From Nocardia wallacei (lineage in GTDB: Bacteria; Actinomycetota; Actinomycetes; Mycobacteriales; Mycobacteriaceae): 64,000 nt of DNA. The position numbers were made by a program, and so were the translations under genes. This document shows, piece after piece, positions 38,597-48,475 of the stretch (the stretch's first letter is position 1; the number at the start of each line of letters is the position of its first letter). Location of the stretch: NCBI RefSeq assembly GCF_014466955.1, contig NZ_AP023396.1, forward strand, positions 4,836,001-4,900,000, given 5' to 3'. The notes beneath the pieces are model-generated. The model was not told the origin of the DNA. It made no database searches and saw only the letters and a list, made by a program, of their open reading frames with translations.

Positions 38597-41164
38597 ATGC
38601 CACCGCACCGTCCGCACCGGGTGGGAACTCCGCCGACCGCCGCACCCGAATTCATCGGCCGCGAGCGCGAACTGGAACGGATCGCGACGCTGTTACTGGG
38701 TTCCGCGCGCCTGATCACCGTGGTCGGCGCGGGCGGCATCGGCAAGACCCGGCTGGTGGTCGAGGCGGCGCAGCGCTTCCACAAGGCTCGCAGCACCCCG
38801 GTGCATTGGGTCCACCTGGCCCGGCTGCCGCGCGGCGCCGACACCGCGACCGTCGAGGACGAGGTCGCCCGGTCGGTGGTCGATACAGATTTCTCGGGCA
38901 GGTCGGCGTGGCAGGCGCTGATCGACACCCTGGGCCGCGCCAACGGCATCGGCCGGACCGCCCAGACCGTGCTGATCCTGGACAACTGCGAGCACCTGCT
39001 CGCGGAGGTCGGCGCGGTGATCACCGAACTACTCGACACCGTGCCGCGGCTGACGATCGTGGCCACCAGCCGCGAACCCATCGGCTGGGTGGACGAACAG
39101 CTGGTCGCGATCCCGCCGCTCACCCGCAGGCAGGCGGTCACCCTCTTCCGCCGCCGCGCCGCGCTGACCGGTCACATCCTCGACGAGACACAGGATGCCG
39201 AGGTCGAGCAGATCTGCGCGCATCTGCACAACTACCCGCTGCACATCCGCCTCGCCGCCGCCCGGCTGCGCCGCCAATCGCTGTCGATGATCCTCGGCGA
39301 TCTCACCGGCGCGGCGAGCGATCGCCGGTTGCGCTGGTCGGCCGTCGCCCGGACCGGCGCCGACGAACGGCACCACGGCATCGCCGACGTCATCGCGTGG
39401 TCGTTCGATCTGTGCGGCCCGAAGGAGCGTCTGCTGTTCGAACGGCTGTCGGTGTTCGCCGCGGGCTACGACAACAACCCCGACGACGGCGACCCGGCCC
39501 TCGACGTGGGCGCCGACCTGGACGCGATCGAGGCGATCTGCTCCGGCCCCGACAGCACCGGCGCGGAGCTGGACCGCGAGGAGATCGAGGGCCTGCTGGA
39601 ACGCCTCGCCGATCAATCTCTGGTGTCGACGCACCTGGCCGCGGACGCGGTGCGATATTCCCTGCTGGAAAGCTTCCGGGTGTTCGCGCGGCAGCGGCTA
39701 ACGCACCGCGCCGCCGACGAACCGCGGCGGCTGGCGGACCGGCATCGCCGCTATTACCGCGACCGGGTCACCGAAGCCGCGGTGAGCTGGTTCAGCGACC
39801 GCGAGCGCGCGCTGCTCGCCTGGGCCCGCGCGGCCTGGGACAACCTGCTGCTCGCCGTCGAGGGCAGTCTGGCCACGCCCGGCGAGGCGGTGGTCGGCAT
39901 GCAGATCGTCGCGGGGATGGTCGGACTGCGCGTGCCCTTCTTCAAGGGTTCGCTGCGGGAGTCGCGCCGGTTGGCCGAGCGCACGCTGGCGGCCGCGCGC
40001 GTCGCCGGACCGGAAGCGGCGGAGCTGCAGGTGTCGGTGATGGCGTCGATCGCCTTTCTCAGCCTGTGCCAGGGCCTGCCCGGGGAGGCCGAGCAGATGC
40101 TCGAGCGCTGCGTCGCGGCCTGCGTGCCGGACCCGGACCGGGCCGCGGCCTGGCGAGCGGATCCGGTCACCGATGTCGGCCTGCCCGCGCCGGTGGAATT
40201 CGCCTCCGGGTGCGCGCTGATGCTGACGCATGTGGACGTCCGCGCCCTGACCGTGCTGGCGCGGGCACGCGAGAAGTTCACCGCGGCAAACGATTTCGGC
40301 AGCGCCACAATGGCCGAAATGTTCGAGGCGCTCGCCGCGGCCTTCCTCGGCACGTCCGCGCAGGCGCTCGAGGTCACCGGCCGCCATCTCGACGCCGCCA
40401 CCCGCTCCGGCGCGGAGTGGGCGCGGTCCTGGGCCGAACTCGCCTGGGCCATCGCCGAAACCGCGCACGGCGATCCGCACGAGGCGTTGGCGCGCGGCCG
40501 GACCACCCTCGCGCGACAGGTCGAGATGCGCGACTCCTGGGGCACGGTGTGGGCGGTGCACATTCGCGCCTGGACCCTGGCGCGCCTGCTCCCCGCCCGC
40601 GGGCGGGCCGATACGGAGCGAGCCGCCGAACGGGCGATCGAGATCGCGCGACTGCTCGGCGGGGCCGCGGCGCTGCGGCACGAACTCGGCGTCGACATCG
40701 CACACCTCGGCCCGTTCGCCACCGAGACCGACCGCGCCGCCGAACTCACCCGGAAAGTGCTGGGGCAGCACGACTTCGACACCGCCTGGGACGAGGGCAC
40801 CGCGCTGCGTCCGCCTCTGACCGAGGTGCCGCGGCTGGCGCTCGGCACCCTGACGATGCGACGACTCCCGGCCGACCGATCGGCACACCGCGAACGTCCC
40901 ACCCCCTGGCAGCTGCTCACCGACGCCGAACGCGATGTCGCGGTGCTGGCGGCAGCGGGCTGGTCGAACACCGCGATCGCGACTCGGCGCGGCAGTTCCT
41001 ACCGCACCGTCGACGCGCAGATGGCGGCCGTGCTGCACAAACTGATGATCCGCTCGCGCGAGGACATCCTCCCGCTGGTCCCCGCCGAGCATCGCGACCG
41101 GGTCGAGCGCGAACGCGAACGCGAACCGCGCGGCACCCGCACCGGCGGGCGCGGCGGGGCATGA
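38597..41164 (+). CDS. LuxR-type ATPase regulator 1 (NB-ARC/AAA + HTH)
   Basis: An 855-residue large ATP-binding regulator. Walker A is GAGGIGKT at residues 44-51, the Walker B-like strand is VLILDNCEHLL near 125, then VATSREPIG. A helical, TPR-like middle region follows and the LuxR helix-turn-helix is at ~770-830 (DAERDVAVLAAAGWSNTAIA, YRTVDAQMAAVLHKL). Such proteins sense ligands or starvation and often control secondary metabolism. The stop overlaps the start of regulator 2 (ATGA). Confidence 0.87.
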   Translation: MPPHRPHRVGTPPTAAPEFIGRERELERIATLLLGSARLITVVGAGGIGKTRLVVEAAQRFHKARSTPVHWVHLARLPRGADTATVEDEVARSVVDTDFSGRSAWQALIDTLGRANGIGRTAQTVLILDNCEHLLAEVGAVITELLDTVPRLTIVATSREPIGWVDEQLVAIPPLTRRQAVTLFRRRAALTGHILDETQDAEVEQICAHLHNYPLHIRLAAARLRRQSLSMILGDLTGAASDRRLRWSAVARTGADERHHGIADVIAWSFDLCGPKERLLFERLSVFAAGYDNNPDDGDPALDVGADLDAIEAICSGPDSTGAELDREEIEGLLERLADQSLVSTHLAADAVRYSLLESFRVFARQRLTHRAADEPRRLADRHRRYYRDRVTEAAVSWFSDRERALLAWARAAWDNLLLAVEGSLATPGEAVVGMQIVAGMVGLRVPFFKGSLRESRRLAERTLAAARVAGPEAAELQVSVMASIAFLSLCQGLPGEAEQMLERCVAACVPDPDRAAAWRADPVTDVGLPAPVEFASGCALMLTHVDVRALTVLARAREKFTAANDFGSATMAEMFEALAAAFLGTSAQALEVTGRHLDAATRSGAEWARSWAELAWAIAETAHGDPHEALARGRTTLARQVEMRDSWGTVWAVHIRAWTLARLLPARGRADTERAAERAIEIARLLGGAAALRHELGVDIAHLGPFATETDRAAELTRKVLGQHDFDTAWDEGTALRPPLTEVPRLALGTLTMRRLPADRSAHRERPTPWQLLTDAERDVAVLAAAGWSNTAIATRRGSSYRTVDAQMAAVLHKLMIRSREDILPLVPAEHRDRVEREREREPRGTRTGGRGGA

Positions 41165-43677
41165 ACCGCAACGTCACCGTCCCGGTTCCCACCGCCGAAT
41201 TCGTCGGGCGCCGAACCGAATTCGATCGCAGCGTCACGCTGCTGCTCGGCCCGGCGCGGTTGATCACCCTGACCGGGTTGGGCGGGTCCGGGAAGACCCA
41301 ACTGGCGGTGCAGGTGGCCCGCCGTTACGGCAAGGTCCGGTCGGCGCCGGTCTATTGGGTCCGGTTGGCGCGGGTGCCGAAGGACAGCGGCGTCGCCGTG
41401 GTGGTGGACGAGATCGCGCGCTCGGTGGCCGGTTCCGATCCGTCGGCGGAATCGGCGTGGCACGCGATCGCGGTCGCCCTCGGCGACGAGACCGGTGCCG
41501 AGCGGCCGGGTGCGCCGGTACTGGTGCTCGACAACTGCGAACACGTACTGGACAGCGTCGACACGGTGATCGGCGAACTGCTGCGGACGACTCCGGCGCT
41601 GACCGTGCTGGCCACCAGCCGCCGCCCGATCGGACGGACCGACGAACATCTCGTCGAGCTGCCGCCGCTGACCGCCGACGAGGCGCTGGGGTTGTTCCTG
41701 CACCGCGCCGAGGCGCAGGGGCGGCCGATCACCGAGCCCGCGCAGATCGAGATCGCACGGGCGATCTGCCGGCACATGCACCACAACCCGTTGTTCGTCC
41801 GGCTGGCCGCCGCGCGCTCGCGGCGACGTCCGCTGTCGGTGATTCTCGCGGAACTCAACGACGAGCAGCGCCGCGCCGAGCGGATGACATGGCGGCACGG
41901 ATCGCCGCGGCCCGAGGACGCGGTGCGGCACCGCGGCATCGGCGACGCCATCGCCTGGTCCTACGAGCTGTGCACGGATCAGGAGCGCCTGCTGTTCGAG
42001 CGCATGTCGGTGTTCGCGGCGGGCGGGGTGCTCGATCCGGAGGCCGTCGATCCCGATATCGGTGTCACCGCCGAGGCGGTCGAGGCGGTGTGCGCCGACG
42101 ACCCGGATCACGAATCCGGCGACACGACCCGGCTGCGCCGCGGCGAGATCCGCGAGCTGCTGGACCGGCTGGTCGATCAGTCGCTGATCGCCACGCACCG
42201 GCACGATTCGACCGTCCGGTATTCGATGCTGGAATGCCTGCAGCTGTTCGCGCACCGACGTCTCGGCGAGCGTGGCACGGCCGACGAGCCGGGGCGCCTG
42301 GCCGCACGTCACCTGCGGTACTTCCACGACGAACTCGCCGCCGTGGCGGTCAGTTGGTTCGGGCCGGACGAGCGGGCCGCTCTCGACTGGATCCGCGCGG
42401 CATGGCCGAACGTACTCAGCGCGATTCGCGCCGCCGCCACTATCCCGGACGCGGCGGCACTCGGGTTGCACATGTGTTTCGCGTTGCACGCCTTGCCGAT
42501 TCCCGCGGTGATGAGCTCGCTGCGGGAGCTCCGTTCGCTGACCGAGCGCGCGCTGGCGGCCGAGCGGTCCCGCGCCGACCGGGCCGAGTTCCGGATCACG
42601 GCCACGGCGCTGCTGGCCGCCGACGCGGTGCGGCAGGGGCTACGTGAGGATACCGAAGACTATCTGGCGCAGTGCTTCTCGGCCTGCGGCGAGGAAGCCC
42701 GATCAGACGATGCCGAGCTGCCGGGGGCGGTGGGCTTCGCGCGGGGGCTGGCACTGTGGCTGATCCACAAGGACGCGCGGGCCGTCGACACACTGACCCG
42801 CGCCGCCGAGAACTACCGCGCCGCAGGGGAAACCGGTATGGCGGGGCAGTGCGAGGTGGCCGCCATGGCCGCCGCCAGTGCCCTGCTGCCCGGGCGGGGC
42901 AGCGCCGAACCGATTCGCCGCGTGCGTGAGCTGGCCGCGGAAACGGGCTCACGGTGGGCCATGATGTGGGCCGATGCCGCGACGGCGCTGGTCGCCCTGC
43001 AACAGGGACGTGGCGCCGCAGCGCTGGAATCCATCGATGAGATGCTGTCGTACCGGACGGTGATCGGCAATCAGCTCGGCATGGTCATCCTGCTGCGCAT
43101 CTGGGCACTCACCGCGCTCATCGCCACAGCGTCACCCGATACCGAGCACGCCGTCCGCGCCGCGTGGGCGCGGCAAGCGGCCCACCTCGCGGGTGTGGTC
43201 GGCGCCCTGAAGGACGCCTTGGACCTCGGCATGCAAGAGCTGCCGGACTTCGCCGAGCGCACCGAGCGCGCGCTGGACGCGGCCCGGCGGGTCATCGGAG
43301 CCGAGGCGTTCGACGCGGCGTTCCGCCAGGGCGCCCGGATGCCGCCGGAGTTCGGCACCGTCGAGCGCCTGGCACGCGGCACCCTGACGACCGCCCGGCC
43401 ACACACCGCCGCCCACCCCGCCGACCGCGACGAAAGCCTTTGGACCAGTTTGTCGAGAGCGGAACAGCACGTCGCACTCCTGGCCGCCGCGGGCCTGCCG
43501 AACACGGTGATCGCCGCACGCCGCGGCACCTCGGTGCGCACCGTCGACGCCCAGATGAACACTCTGATGCAGAAACTGTCCATCACCTCACGCCGCGACA
43601 TCGCCGATCACATCCCACCCGACCTGATCGACGATATCGAGCACGAGGCCGGACGTCTGCTGACCGGAAACCCCTGA
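41161..43677 (+). CDS. LuxR-type ATPase regulator 2 (NB-ARC/AAA + HTH)
   Basis: An 838-residue tandem paralogue of the preceding protein, with Walker A GLGGSGKT at 39-46, VLVLDNCEHVLDS, VLATSRRPIG, a TPR-like middle and the C-terminal HTH (RAEQHVALLAAAGLPNTVIA, VRTVDAQMNTLMQKL). It begins by ATGA overlap, so both are made together and may form hetero-oligomers. They stand directly before the oxygenase/47-codon/SDR/MFS genes, which they may control. Confidence 0.87.
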   Translation: MNRNVTVPVPTAEFVGRRTEFDRSVTLLLGPARLITLTGLGGSGKTQLAVQVARRYGKVRSAPVYWVRLARVPKDSGVAVVVDEIARSVAGSDPSAESAWHAIAVALGDETGAERPGAPVLVLDNCEHVLDSVDTVIGELLRTTPALTVLATSRRPIGRTDEHLVELPPLTADEALGLFLHRAEAQGRPITEPAQIEIARAICRHMHHNPLFVRLAAARSRRRPLSVILAELNDEQRRAERMTWRHGSPRPEDAVRHRGIGDAIAWSYELCTDQERLLFERMSVFAAGGVLDPEAVDPDIGVTAEAVEAVCADDPDHESGDTTRLRRGEIRELLDRLVDQSLIATHRHDSTVRYSMLECLQLFAHRRLGERGTADEPGRLAARHLRYFHDELAAVAVSWFGPDERAALDWIRAAWPNVLSAIRAAATIPDAAALGLHMCFALHALPIPAVMSSLRELRSLTERALAAERSRADRAEFRITATALLAADAVRQGLREDTEDYLAQCFSACGEEARSDDAELPGAVGFARGLALWLIHKDARAVDTLTRAAENYRAAGETGMAGQCEVAAMAAASALLPGRGSAEPIRRVRELAAETGSRWAMMWADAATALVALQQGRGAAALESIDEMLSYRTVIGNQLGMVILLRIWALTALIATASPDTEHAVRAAWARQAAHLAGVVGALKDALDLGMQELPDFAERTERALDAARRVIGAEAFDAAFRQGARMPPEFGTVERLARGTLTTARPHTAAHPADRDESLWTSLSRAEQHVALLAAAGLPNTVIAARRGTSVRTVDAQMNTLMQKLSITSRRDIADHIPPDLIDDIEHEAGRLLTGNP

Positions 43678-43881
43678 GACAAGCCCGAATCCCGCCCGGT
43701 ACTTAACAATCACCTACTCACGGCCGGATACACCGATGTGCGGCCGCGCCCACCCTCGTTACCTTCGTCATACGCCGTCGGCCTCGAACCTCGTTCGGCG
43801 ACAACATATCCGAGCCGACATCAACCCGATTCTGTTTGTGCTCAGCCCGCGGCCGACGCAGCCCTATCGAAGGAGCGAGCG

Positions 43882-44745
43882 ATGACCAGGACCCGGATCC
43901 CCCCGCTGGAATCGGATGCGCTCACCCGGCAGATCGAACGCGTCGCGGCGGAGCTGGATGAGCTGAGCATCGAGACCGAAATCGTCTGCGACGCCGTGGG
44001 TGAGCCAGCGGCGCTGCGGGTGCCGGGGGTGTTGGCGCGGGAACAGACCGAACCGATCGTGGCCGCCGCAGCAGGCAACAGCAGCGACCTGATGCGGCGG
44101 CTCGACAACGCCGAGTTGAGTGATGTGCTGCCATACGGAACCCGCAGCGGCATGGCCTATCCCCGCATAGTGTGCGAGGTCCTGGACGCGGTCGCCCGCG
44201 CGATTACGGGATCCCCCGACGTGGCGGCCGCGCGGCTCGCCGCGCCGGAGGGCGGGCTGTCCATCGGCGTCGGGGACGCGGGACCACATACCGATTTTCC
44301 CGGCAGCCTGGCGGATCCTCCGGCGACCGACATCCACGGATTCAATGTCCATGTGACGCTGCGCGGTTCGGGCTCGGCGCAGTTCAGCCCGGTACGGAGC
44401 TTCGCGCAGGTGCGCGACATCACCGAGCGCATTCAGGCCGAGAAGCGGGCGGGGCGGACGGTCATCGAAATCAACGATCTATTCCCTGAGCTGTTCGGCC
44501 CGTTCCTCGAGGTGGCATCGGCCCCGGTGCGGGTCACGACCGGCGATCTGCTGCTGTTCCAGGCCAGGCCGCATATGTCGAAGGGCCTGCTCCCCACGGT
44601 CCATCTGTTCGAGAGTGTCGAGGGCGACCGCTGGAACAACGTCTTCGTCCCGAAAGCCGGTAGTCGGCGCGAGATCTCCGAGCGCCGGGCCGACGTAGCC
44701 GCGCGCTACCGGCTCGAAGCGCTCGGATACCCGAATACGTTGTAA
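43882..44745 (+). CDS. Putative 2OG-Fe(II)-type oxygenase
   Basis: A 287-residue protein. The second half has the jelly-roll features of Fe(II)/2-oxoglutarate oxygenases: His136-Thr-Asp138 (GPHTDFPG), a strand FNVHVTLRGSGSAQF, TTGDLLLFQ, the distal His241 in LPTVHLFES and Arg250 nine residues later as the likely oxoglutarate anchor. The N-terminal ~110 residues are helical and unrecognised. AAGGAG is 7 bases before the ATG. The closest relatives and the substrate are unknown to me. It opens a group with a 47-codon ORF, an SDR and an MFS exporter. Confidence 0.6.
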   Translation: MTRTRIPPLESDALTRQIERVAAELDELSIETEIVCDAVGEPAALRVPGVLAREQTEPIVAAAAGNSSDLMRRLDNAELSDVLPYGTRSGMAYPRIVCEVLDAVARAITGSPDVAAARLAAPEGGLSIGVGDAGPHTDFPGSLADPPATDIHGFNVHVTLRGSGSAQFSPVRSFAQVRDITERIQAEKRAGRTVIEINDLFPELFGPFLEVASAPVRVTTGDLLLFQARPHMSKGLLPTVHLFESVEGDRWNNVFVPKAGSRREISERRADVAARYRLEALGYPNTL

Positions 44746-44767
44746 CAGCGTCGATTCGGGCACAACT

Positions 44768-44782
44768 GAATACCGAGTATTC
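44768..44782 (+). promoter_or_regulatory. Perfect palindrome before the 47-codon ORF
   Basis: GAATAC-CGA-GTATTC lies in the 60-base gap between the oxygenase and the 47-codon ORF, 23 bases before its GTG. It suits a dimeric regulator. Confidence 0.5.
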
Positions 44783-44805
44783 GATACCGCCGTATGGAGG
44801 TCATA

Positions 44806-44949
44806 GTGGAAACCCAGAAGAAGCTGCGCGGCTACATCCCGCTCGAGCCCTCGAGCGACCATCCCGAATGGGAGGCGAAGACGGGTGGGGTGCGCATTTC
44901 CGAACCGGAGGCTCGGATGCTCGTCAGCGCGGAGAGCACAGCACGGTAA
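44806..44949 (+). CDS. 47-residue peptide or small protein of unknown function
   Basis: A 47-codon ORF starting GTG with GGAGG 5 bases upstream and ending TAA. The product has a basic start (VETQKKLRGYIPLEPSSDHP), an aromatic centre (EWEAKTGG) and an acidic-Ala end; it has no Cys, signal sequence or membrane segment. It sits between the oxygenase and the SDR on the same strand, with 55 bases to the SDR. It could be a modified-peptide precursor, a small subunit or an adaptor; none of these is shown. Confidence 0.55.
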   Translation: METQKKLRGYIPLEPSSDHPEWEAKTGGVRISEPEARMLVSAESTAR

Positions 44950-45004
44950 TCGATCGGGCGGGGCGGTAGATCGCACCGTCCCGCCCGGCTGCCAGGAGAA
45001 TTTT

Positions 45005-45742
45005 ATGACGACGACCGGCTCGCTCCACGATCACACCGTGGTAGTCATGGGCGGCACCGCGGGCATCGGTTTCGCGACCGCCCGCGCCTTCCTGGAAGCC
45101 GGTGCGAGCGTATGGATTACCGGCCGCGACACCGAGCGGCTCGGCTCGGCCGTCACCGCCTTGGCGGCCGGGCGCGTACAGGGCGCCGCACTCGACGCGA
45201 GGGACCCCGGCCGGGTCGAGCGATTCCTCACCCGCGTCGGCCGAATCGACCATCTGGTGCTGTCCTTCGGCAGTGACGAAGTCTCGACGTGGTTCCGGGA
45301 GATGACCATGGACATCTGGCGCCGCCACTTCGACGACAAGTTCCTCGCCCACATTCAAACCCTGCGCATCGCGCTACCCCGGCTGCGCCCGGACGGGTCG
45401 GTCACCGTGCTCACGGGCGCGGCGGCGCGGACCGCCGCCGCGGGTGATTCGCTGTGGGCCGCCGCGGACGGCGCGATGGACGCCGTCATCCCCACTCTCG
45501 CAGTCGAACTCGCACCGCTGCGGGTCAATGCCGTATCGCCCGGTGTCACTGCCACCGCGTGGTGGGAACGGCTACCCGCGGCCGAACGACAGCGGGTGTT
45601 CGATCGCACGGCCGCCGCTCTTCCGGCCCGACGTATCGGGCAACCGGCGGACGTGGCCGACGCCGTCGTCTTTCTCGCCCGAAACACCTACGTGACCGGA
45701 ACCGTACTCGCCGTGGACGGCGGCAGCCCGTTGGTGCTCTAG
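45005..45742 (+). CDS. SDR-family protein with degenerate active site
   Basis: A 245-residue SDR. The cofactor loop GGTAGIGFATARAFLEAGA is intact, but the catalytic Ser region reads LTGAAART and the YxxxK motif is replaced by WAAADGAMD, so the classical proton relay is missing. A subfamily with the same loss (an AAxNGALE-like segment) exists among actinobacterial SDRs. It keeps the C-terminal RVNAVSPG and VTGTVLAVDGG. AGGAGA is 6 bases before the ATG. A binding or non-redox role is possible. Confidence 0.8.
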   Translation: MTTTGSLHDHTVVVMGGTAGIGFATARAFLEAGASVWITGRDTERLGSAVTALAAGRVQGAALDARDPGRVERFLTRVGRIDHLVLSFGSDEVSTWFREMTMDIWRRHFDDKFLAHIQTLRIALPRLRPDGSVTVLTGAAARTAAAGDSLWAAADGAMDAVIPTLAVELAPLRVNAVSPGVTATAWWERLPAAERQRVFDRTAAALPARRIGQPADVADAVVFLARNTYVTGTVLAVDGGSPLVL

Positions 45743-45766
45743 GGCTCGGACCACGACGGATCTGCG

Positions 45767-46966
45767 ATGAAAAGCACTGCGACAGAGGGTCTATCAGGAC
45801 TACGGACGTATCGAGCGGTGCTCGAACGACGGCCCGTGCGGGTCCTCCTGGTCATCGGCGTCCTCGGCCGCATTCCCAGTTCGGCGGCACTGGTCACCTT
45901 GACGCTGCACGTCGTCACAGGCGTCGGCGCCGGGTATGCGACCGCGGGCCTCGTCGCGGCGGCGGCCACGGCGGGCAGTGCCCTCGGAGCGCCACTGACG
46001 GGCAGGCTGATCGACCGCCGCGGAGTGCGCACCGCGGTTGCGCTGACCACCGCGACTGAAGCGGTGTTCTGGCTGTCGGCGCCGTGGCTGCCGGTACCGG
46101 TGTTGGTGATGGCCGTGTTCGTCGGCGGCGCGGCGGGTCTGCCCATTACCACCATCGTGCGGATGTCGCTGTCCGCGGCGACCCCGGTGACGCAACGCCG
46201 ACCGGTTTTCGCCCTCGACGCCGTATCGACCGATCTCGCCTATGTGCTGGGGCCCGTGGTCGGCGTCGCGCTGGTGCTGCACTCTTCCCTGTTGGCCCTG
46301 TGGACACTCGGTGCCGGGTGGATCCTCACCGGCGTCGGCCTGTGGCTGCTGAACCCCTCCACGGCACCGTCGATACGAGACTCGGAAGACGGGCGGCCAC
46401 GCCGCGGCACGTGGTTCGACCACCGCCTGGCGGCCGTCTTGGCGGCGACCGCGACCGCCGCGATGACCGCCGTCGCCACCGAACTGTGGTTGATCGCGTC
46501 GCTCGAGTCCGGTGGCCGGTCGGCGGCCGTCCCCGCGATGTACGGTGTGTGGGCCGTCGCGTCGGCGGCCGGGGGCTTCCTCTATGGGGTGTTGCCACGC
46601 CTGCCCGGATTCTTCGTCCTGTCGCTCTGCCTCGGCGCGACAACACTGCCGCTCGCTCTGGCCGATGCGTGGTGGTCCTATATCGCTCTGCTCGTCCCTG
46701 CCGGATTCTGTTGTGCGGTACCGGTAGTCGCCGGGGTCGAGCGGATCAGCGTGACGAGTCCCGCGGCGGTCGTTGGCACGGCTCTAGGGTTGCACTCCTC
46801 GGCGTTGACGGTCGGTATGGCAGCCGGGACACCGCTCGCCGGTCTGTTGATCGACGCCACCTCACCGTCCACGGCCATCGCATGTGTCGCCGCCGCGAAC
46901 ATCGTGATCACGGCGGGCGCGGCTGCGGTCGCACACGGACCGACCGCCACGACCTCACATCGGTAG
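45767..46966 (+). CDS. MFS transporter
   Basis: A 399-residue twelve-helix major facilitator. The loop [16 protein letters not shown] after helix 2 corresponds to MFS motif A; two six-helix halves are separated by a basic linker ([16 protein letters not shown]). It starts 24 bases after the SDR and probably exports the product of the preceding genes. Its last 12 bases overlap the convergent permease gene. Confidence 0.82.
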   Translation: MKSTATEGLSGLRTYRAVLERRPVRVLLVIGVLGRIPSSAALVTLTLHVVTGVGAGYATAGLVAAAATAGSALGAPLTGRLIDRRGVRTAVALTTATEAVFWLSAPWLPVPVLVMAVFVGGAAGLPITTIVRMSLSAATPVTQRRPVFALDAVSTDLAYVLGPVVGVALVLHSSLLALWTLGAGWILTGVGLWLLNPSTAPSIRDSEDGRPRRGTWFDHRLAAVLAATATAAMTAVATELWLIASLESGGRSAAVPAMYGVWAVASAAGGFLYGVLPRLPGFFVLSLCLGATTLPLALADAWWSYIALLVPAGFCCAVPVVAGVERISVTSPAAVVGTALGLHSSALTVGMAAGTPLAGLLIDATSPSTAIACVAAANIVITAGAAAVAHGPTATTSHR

Positions 46967-48394
46967 GTGATCGGTGGCGCTCGTGTCGGCGGGCGTTGCC
47001 GGGACCGGGCCGGTGGTTCGGCCGCGGCGCAGGAACCAGCCGCCTATCAGCACGGGGGCCATGATCAGGGGGACGGCTATGATCGCGCTGCGTTGCTCGG
47101 TGCCGCCGGTGAACGCCATCAGGGCCACTACTCCGGCGAGGAATATCAGGGTGGCGATGCCGGTGTAGGGGGAACCGATCAGACGGAAGGCGGGGCGTTC
47201 GGCGCGGCCGTTGCGCCACCAGTGCCACAATCGCAACTGGCACAGTACGATTGCCGCCCACGCGGTGATCACGCCGAGCGCCGACATGTTCAGCACGATC
47301 TCGTAGGCGCGTTCGGGCACAACGGCATTGAGTCCGACGCCGGTCAGCGCGATCGCTCCGGTCGCCAGAATCCCCACGTACGGAACGCCGTTCGCGGACA
47401 GGGCGGCCGCGCGGGCCGGTGCGCTGCCGCTCATCGACATGGACCGCAGAATCCGGCCCGTCGAGTACAGGCCCGCATTGAGGCTGGAGAAGGCCGCCGT
47501 GAGTACGACCAGGTTCATGACCGAATCCGCGCCGTGCACCCCGATGCGCGCGAAGAACGTGACGAACGGGCTCTCCCCCGCGCGAAACGCGGTGTAGGGC
47601 AACAGCAATCCGAGCAGCACCAGCGAACCGACGTAGAACAGCGCGATGCGCGCGATGACGGAGTTGATCGCGCGCGGCATGATCTTCTCCGGATGCTCCG
47701 CCTCCCCGGCGGCGGTACCCACCAGTTCCACCGCGGAATACGCGAAGACGACCCCGGTCGTGACGACGACCAGCGGCAGCAGCCCGGTCGGGAAGAGTCC
47801 GCCGTGCTCGCGCAGCACCGCGGGCCCGGTACTGTCCCCCTCGATCGAGAAGCGCCCCGCCAGGAACACCGTGCCGATCACCAGAAAGCTCACCAGCGCA
47901 ACGACTTTGATCAGCGCGGCCCAGAACTCCAGCTCGCCGAACCAGCGCACCGACACCAGATTGATCGCCACCACCACCGCCAGCGCCACCAGCGCGATGG
48001 ACCACTGCGGAATCGACCGGAAGGCCGACCAATAGTGCATGTAGGTGGCGATCGCGGTGATGTCCACGATGCCGCTCATGCACCAGTGGAAGAAGTACAT
48101 CCAGCCGACCGCGTAAGCCAGCTTCTCGCCGTAGAACTCACGGGCATAGGAGACGAAGGAGCCCGACGACGGACGCCGCAGCACCAGTTCCCCCAGCGCG
48201 CGCAGCACGAAGAAGACGAACACCCCGCACACGGCGTACACCAGCACCAGCCCGGGCCCGGCGTCGGCCAGCCGCCCGCCCGCGCCGAGGAACAGGCCGG
48301 TACCGATCGCGCCGCCGATCGCGATCATCTGCAGCTGGCGCGGCCGGAGACTCTTGTGGTAGCCGGCGTCCTCGTCCCGTAGCGCGTCGGTCAT
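46955..48394 (-). CDS. Amino-acid permease (APC superfamily), second copy
   Basis: A 479-residue transporter, similar to the one at 17677-19092: helix 1 is [20 protein letters not shown], then [14 protein letters not shown] and [19 protein letters not shown]. It is divergent from the D-amino-acid oxidase gene, so import of a D-amino acid such as D-alanine or D-serine (CycA-like) followed by oxidation is plausible but inferred. GGGAGG precedes the ATG. Confidence 0.87.
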   Translation of the reverse strand: MTDALRDEDAGYHKSLRPRQLQMIAIGGAIGTGLFLGAGGRLADAGPGLVLVYAVCGVFVFFVLRALGELVLRRPSSGSFVSYAREFYGEKLAYAVGWMYFFHWCMSGIVDITAIATYMHYWSAFRSIPQWSIALVALAVVVAINLVSVRWFGELEFWAALIKVVALVSFLVIGTVFLAGRFSIEGDSTGPAVLREHGGLFPTGLLPLVVVTTGVVFAYSAVELVGTAAGEAEHPEKIMPRAINSVIARIALFYVGSLVLLGLLLPYTAFRAGESPFVTFFARIGVHGADSVMNLVVLTAAFSSLNAGLYSTGRILRSMSMSGSAPARAAALSANGVPYVGILATGAIALTGVGLNAVVPERAYEIVLNMSALGVITAWAAIVLCQLRLWHWWRNGRAERPAFRLIGSPYTGIATLIFLAGVVALMAFTGGTEQRSAIIAVPLIMAPVLIGGWFLRRGRTTGPVPATPADTSATDHLPM

Positions 48395-48449
48395 GGCGGC
48401 CTCCCGCGGTCTCGGATCGTAACGCTGAACAATGTATCGTCATTCAACG

Positions 48450-48475
48450 GCTCACTCAATGGTGTTAGAGTGAGC
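48450..48475. promoter_or_regulatory. Inverted repeat in the permease/DAAO divergent region
   Basis: GCTCACTC (48450-48457) and GAGTGAGC (48468-48475) form a perfect 8-bp inverted repeat with a 10-base spacer, overlapping the DAAO start. A shared regulator for both genes is likely. Confidence 0.55.

Noticed and set aside
38587..43677. A single open frame of 1696 codons spanning both LuxR-type genes
   Set aside because: Its first half is a shifted frame of regulator 1, kept open by high GC; only the part from 41161 is homologous to regulators.
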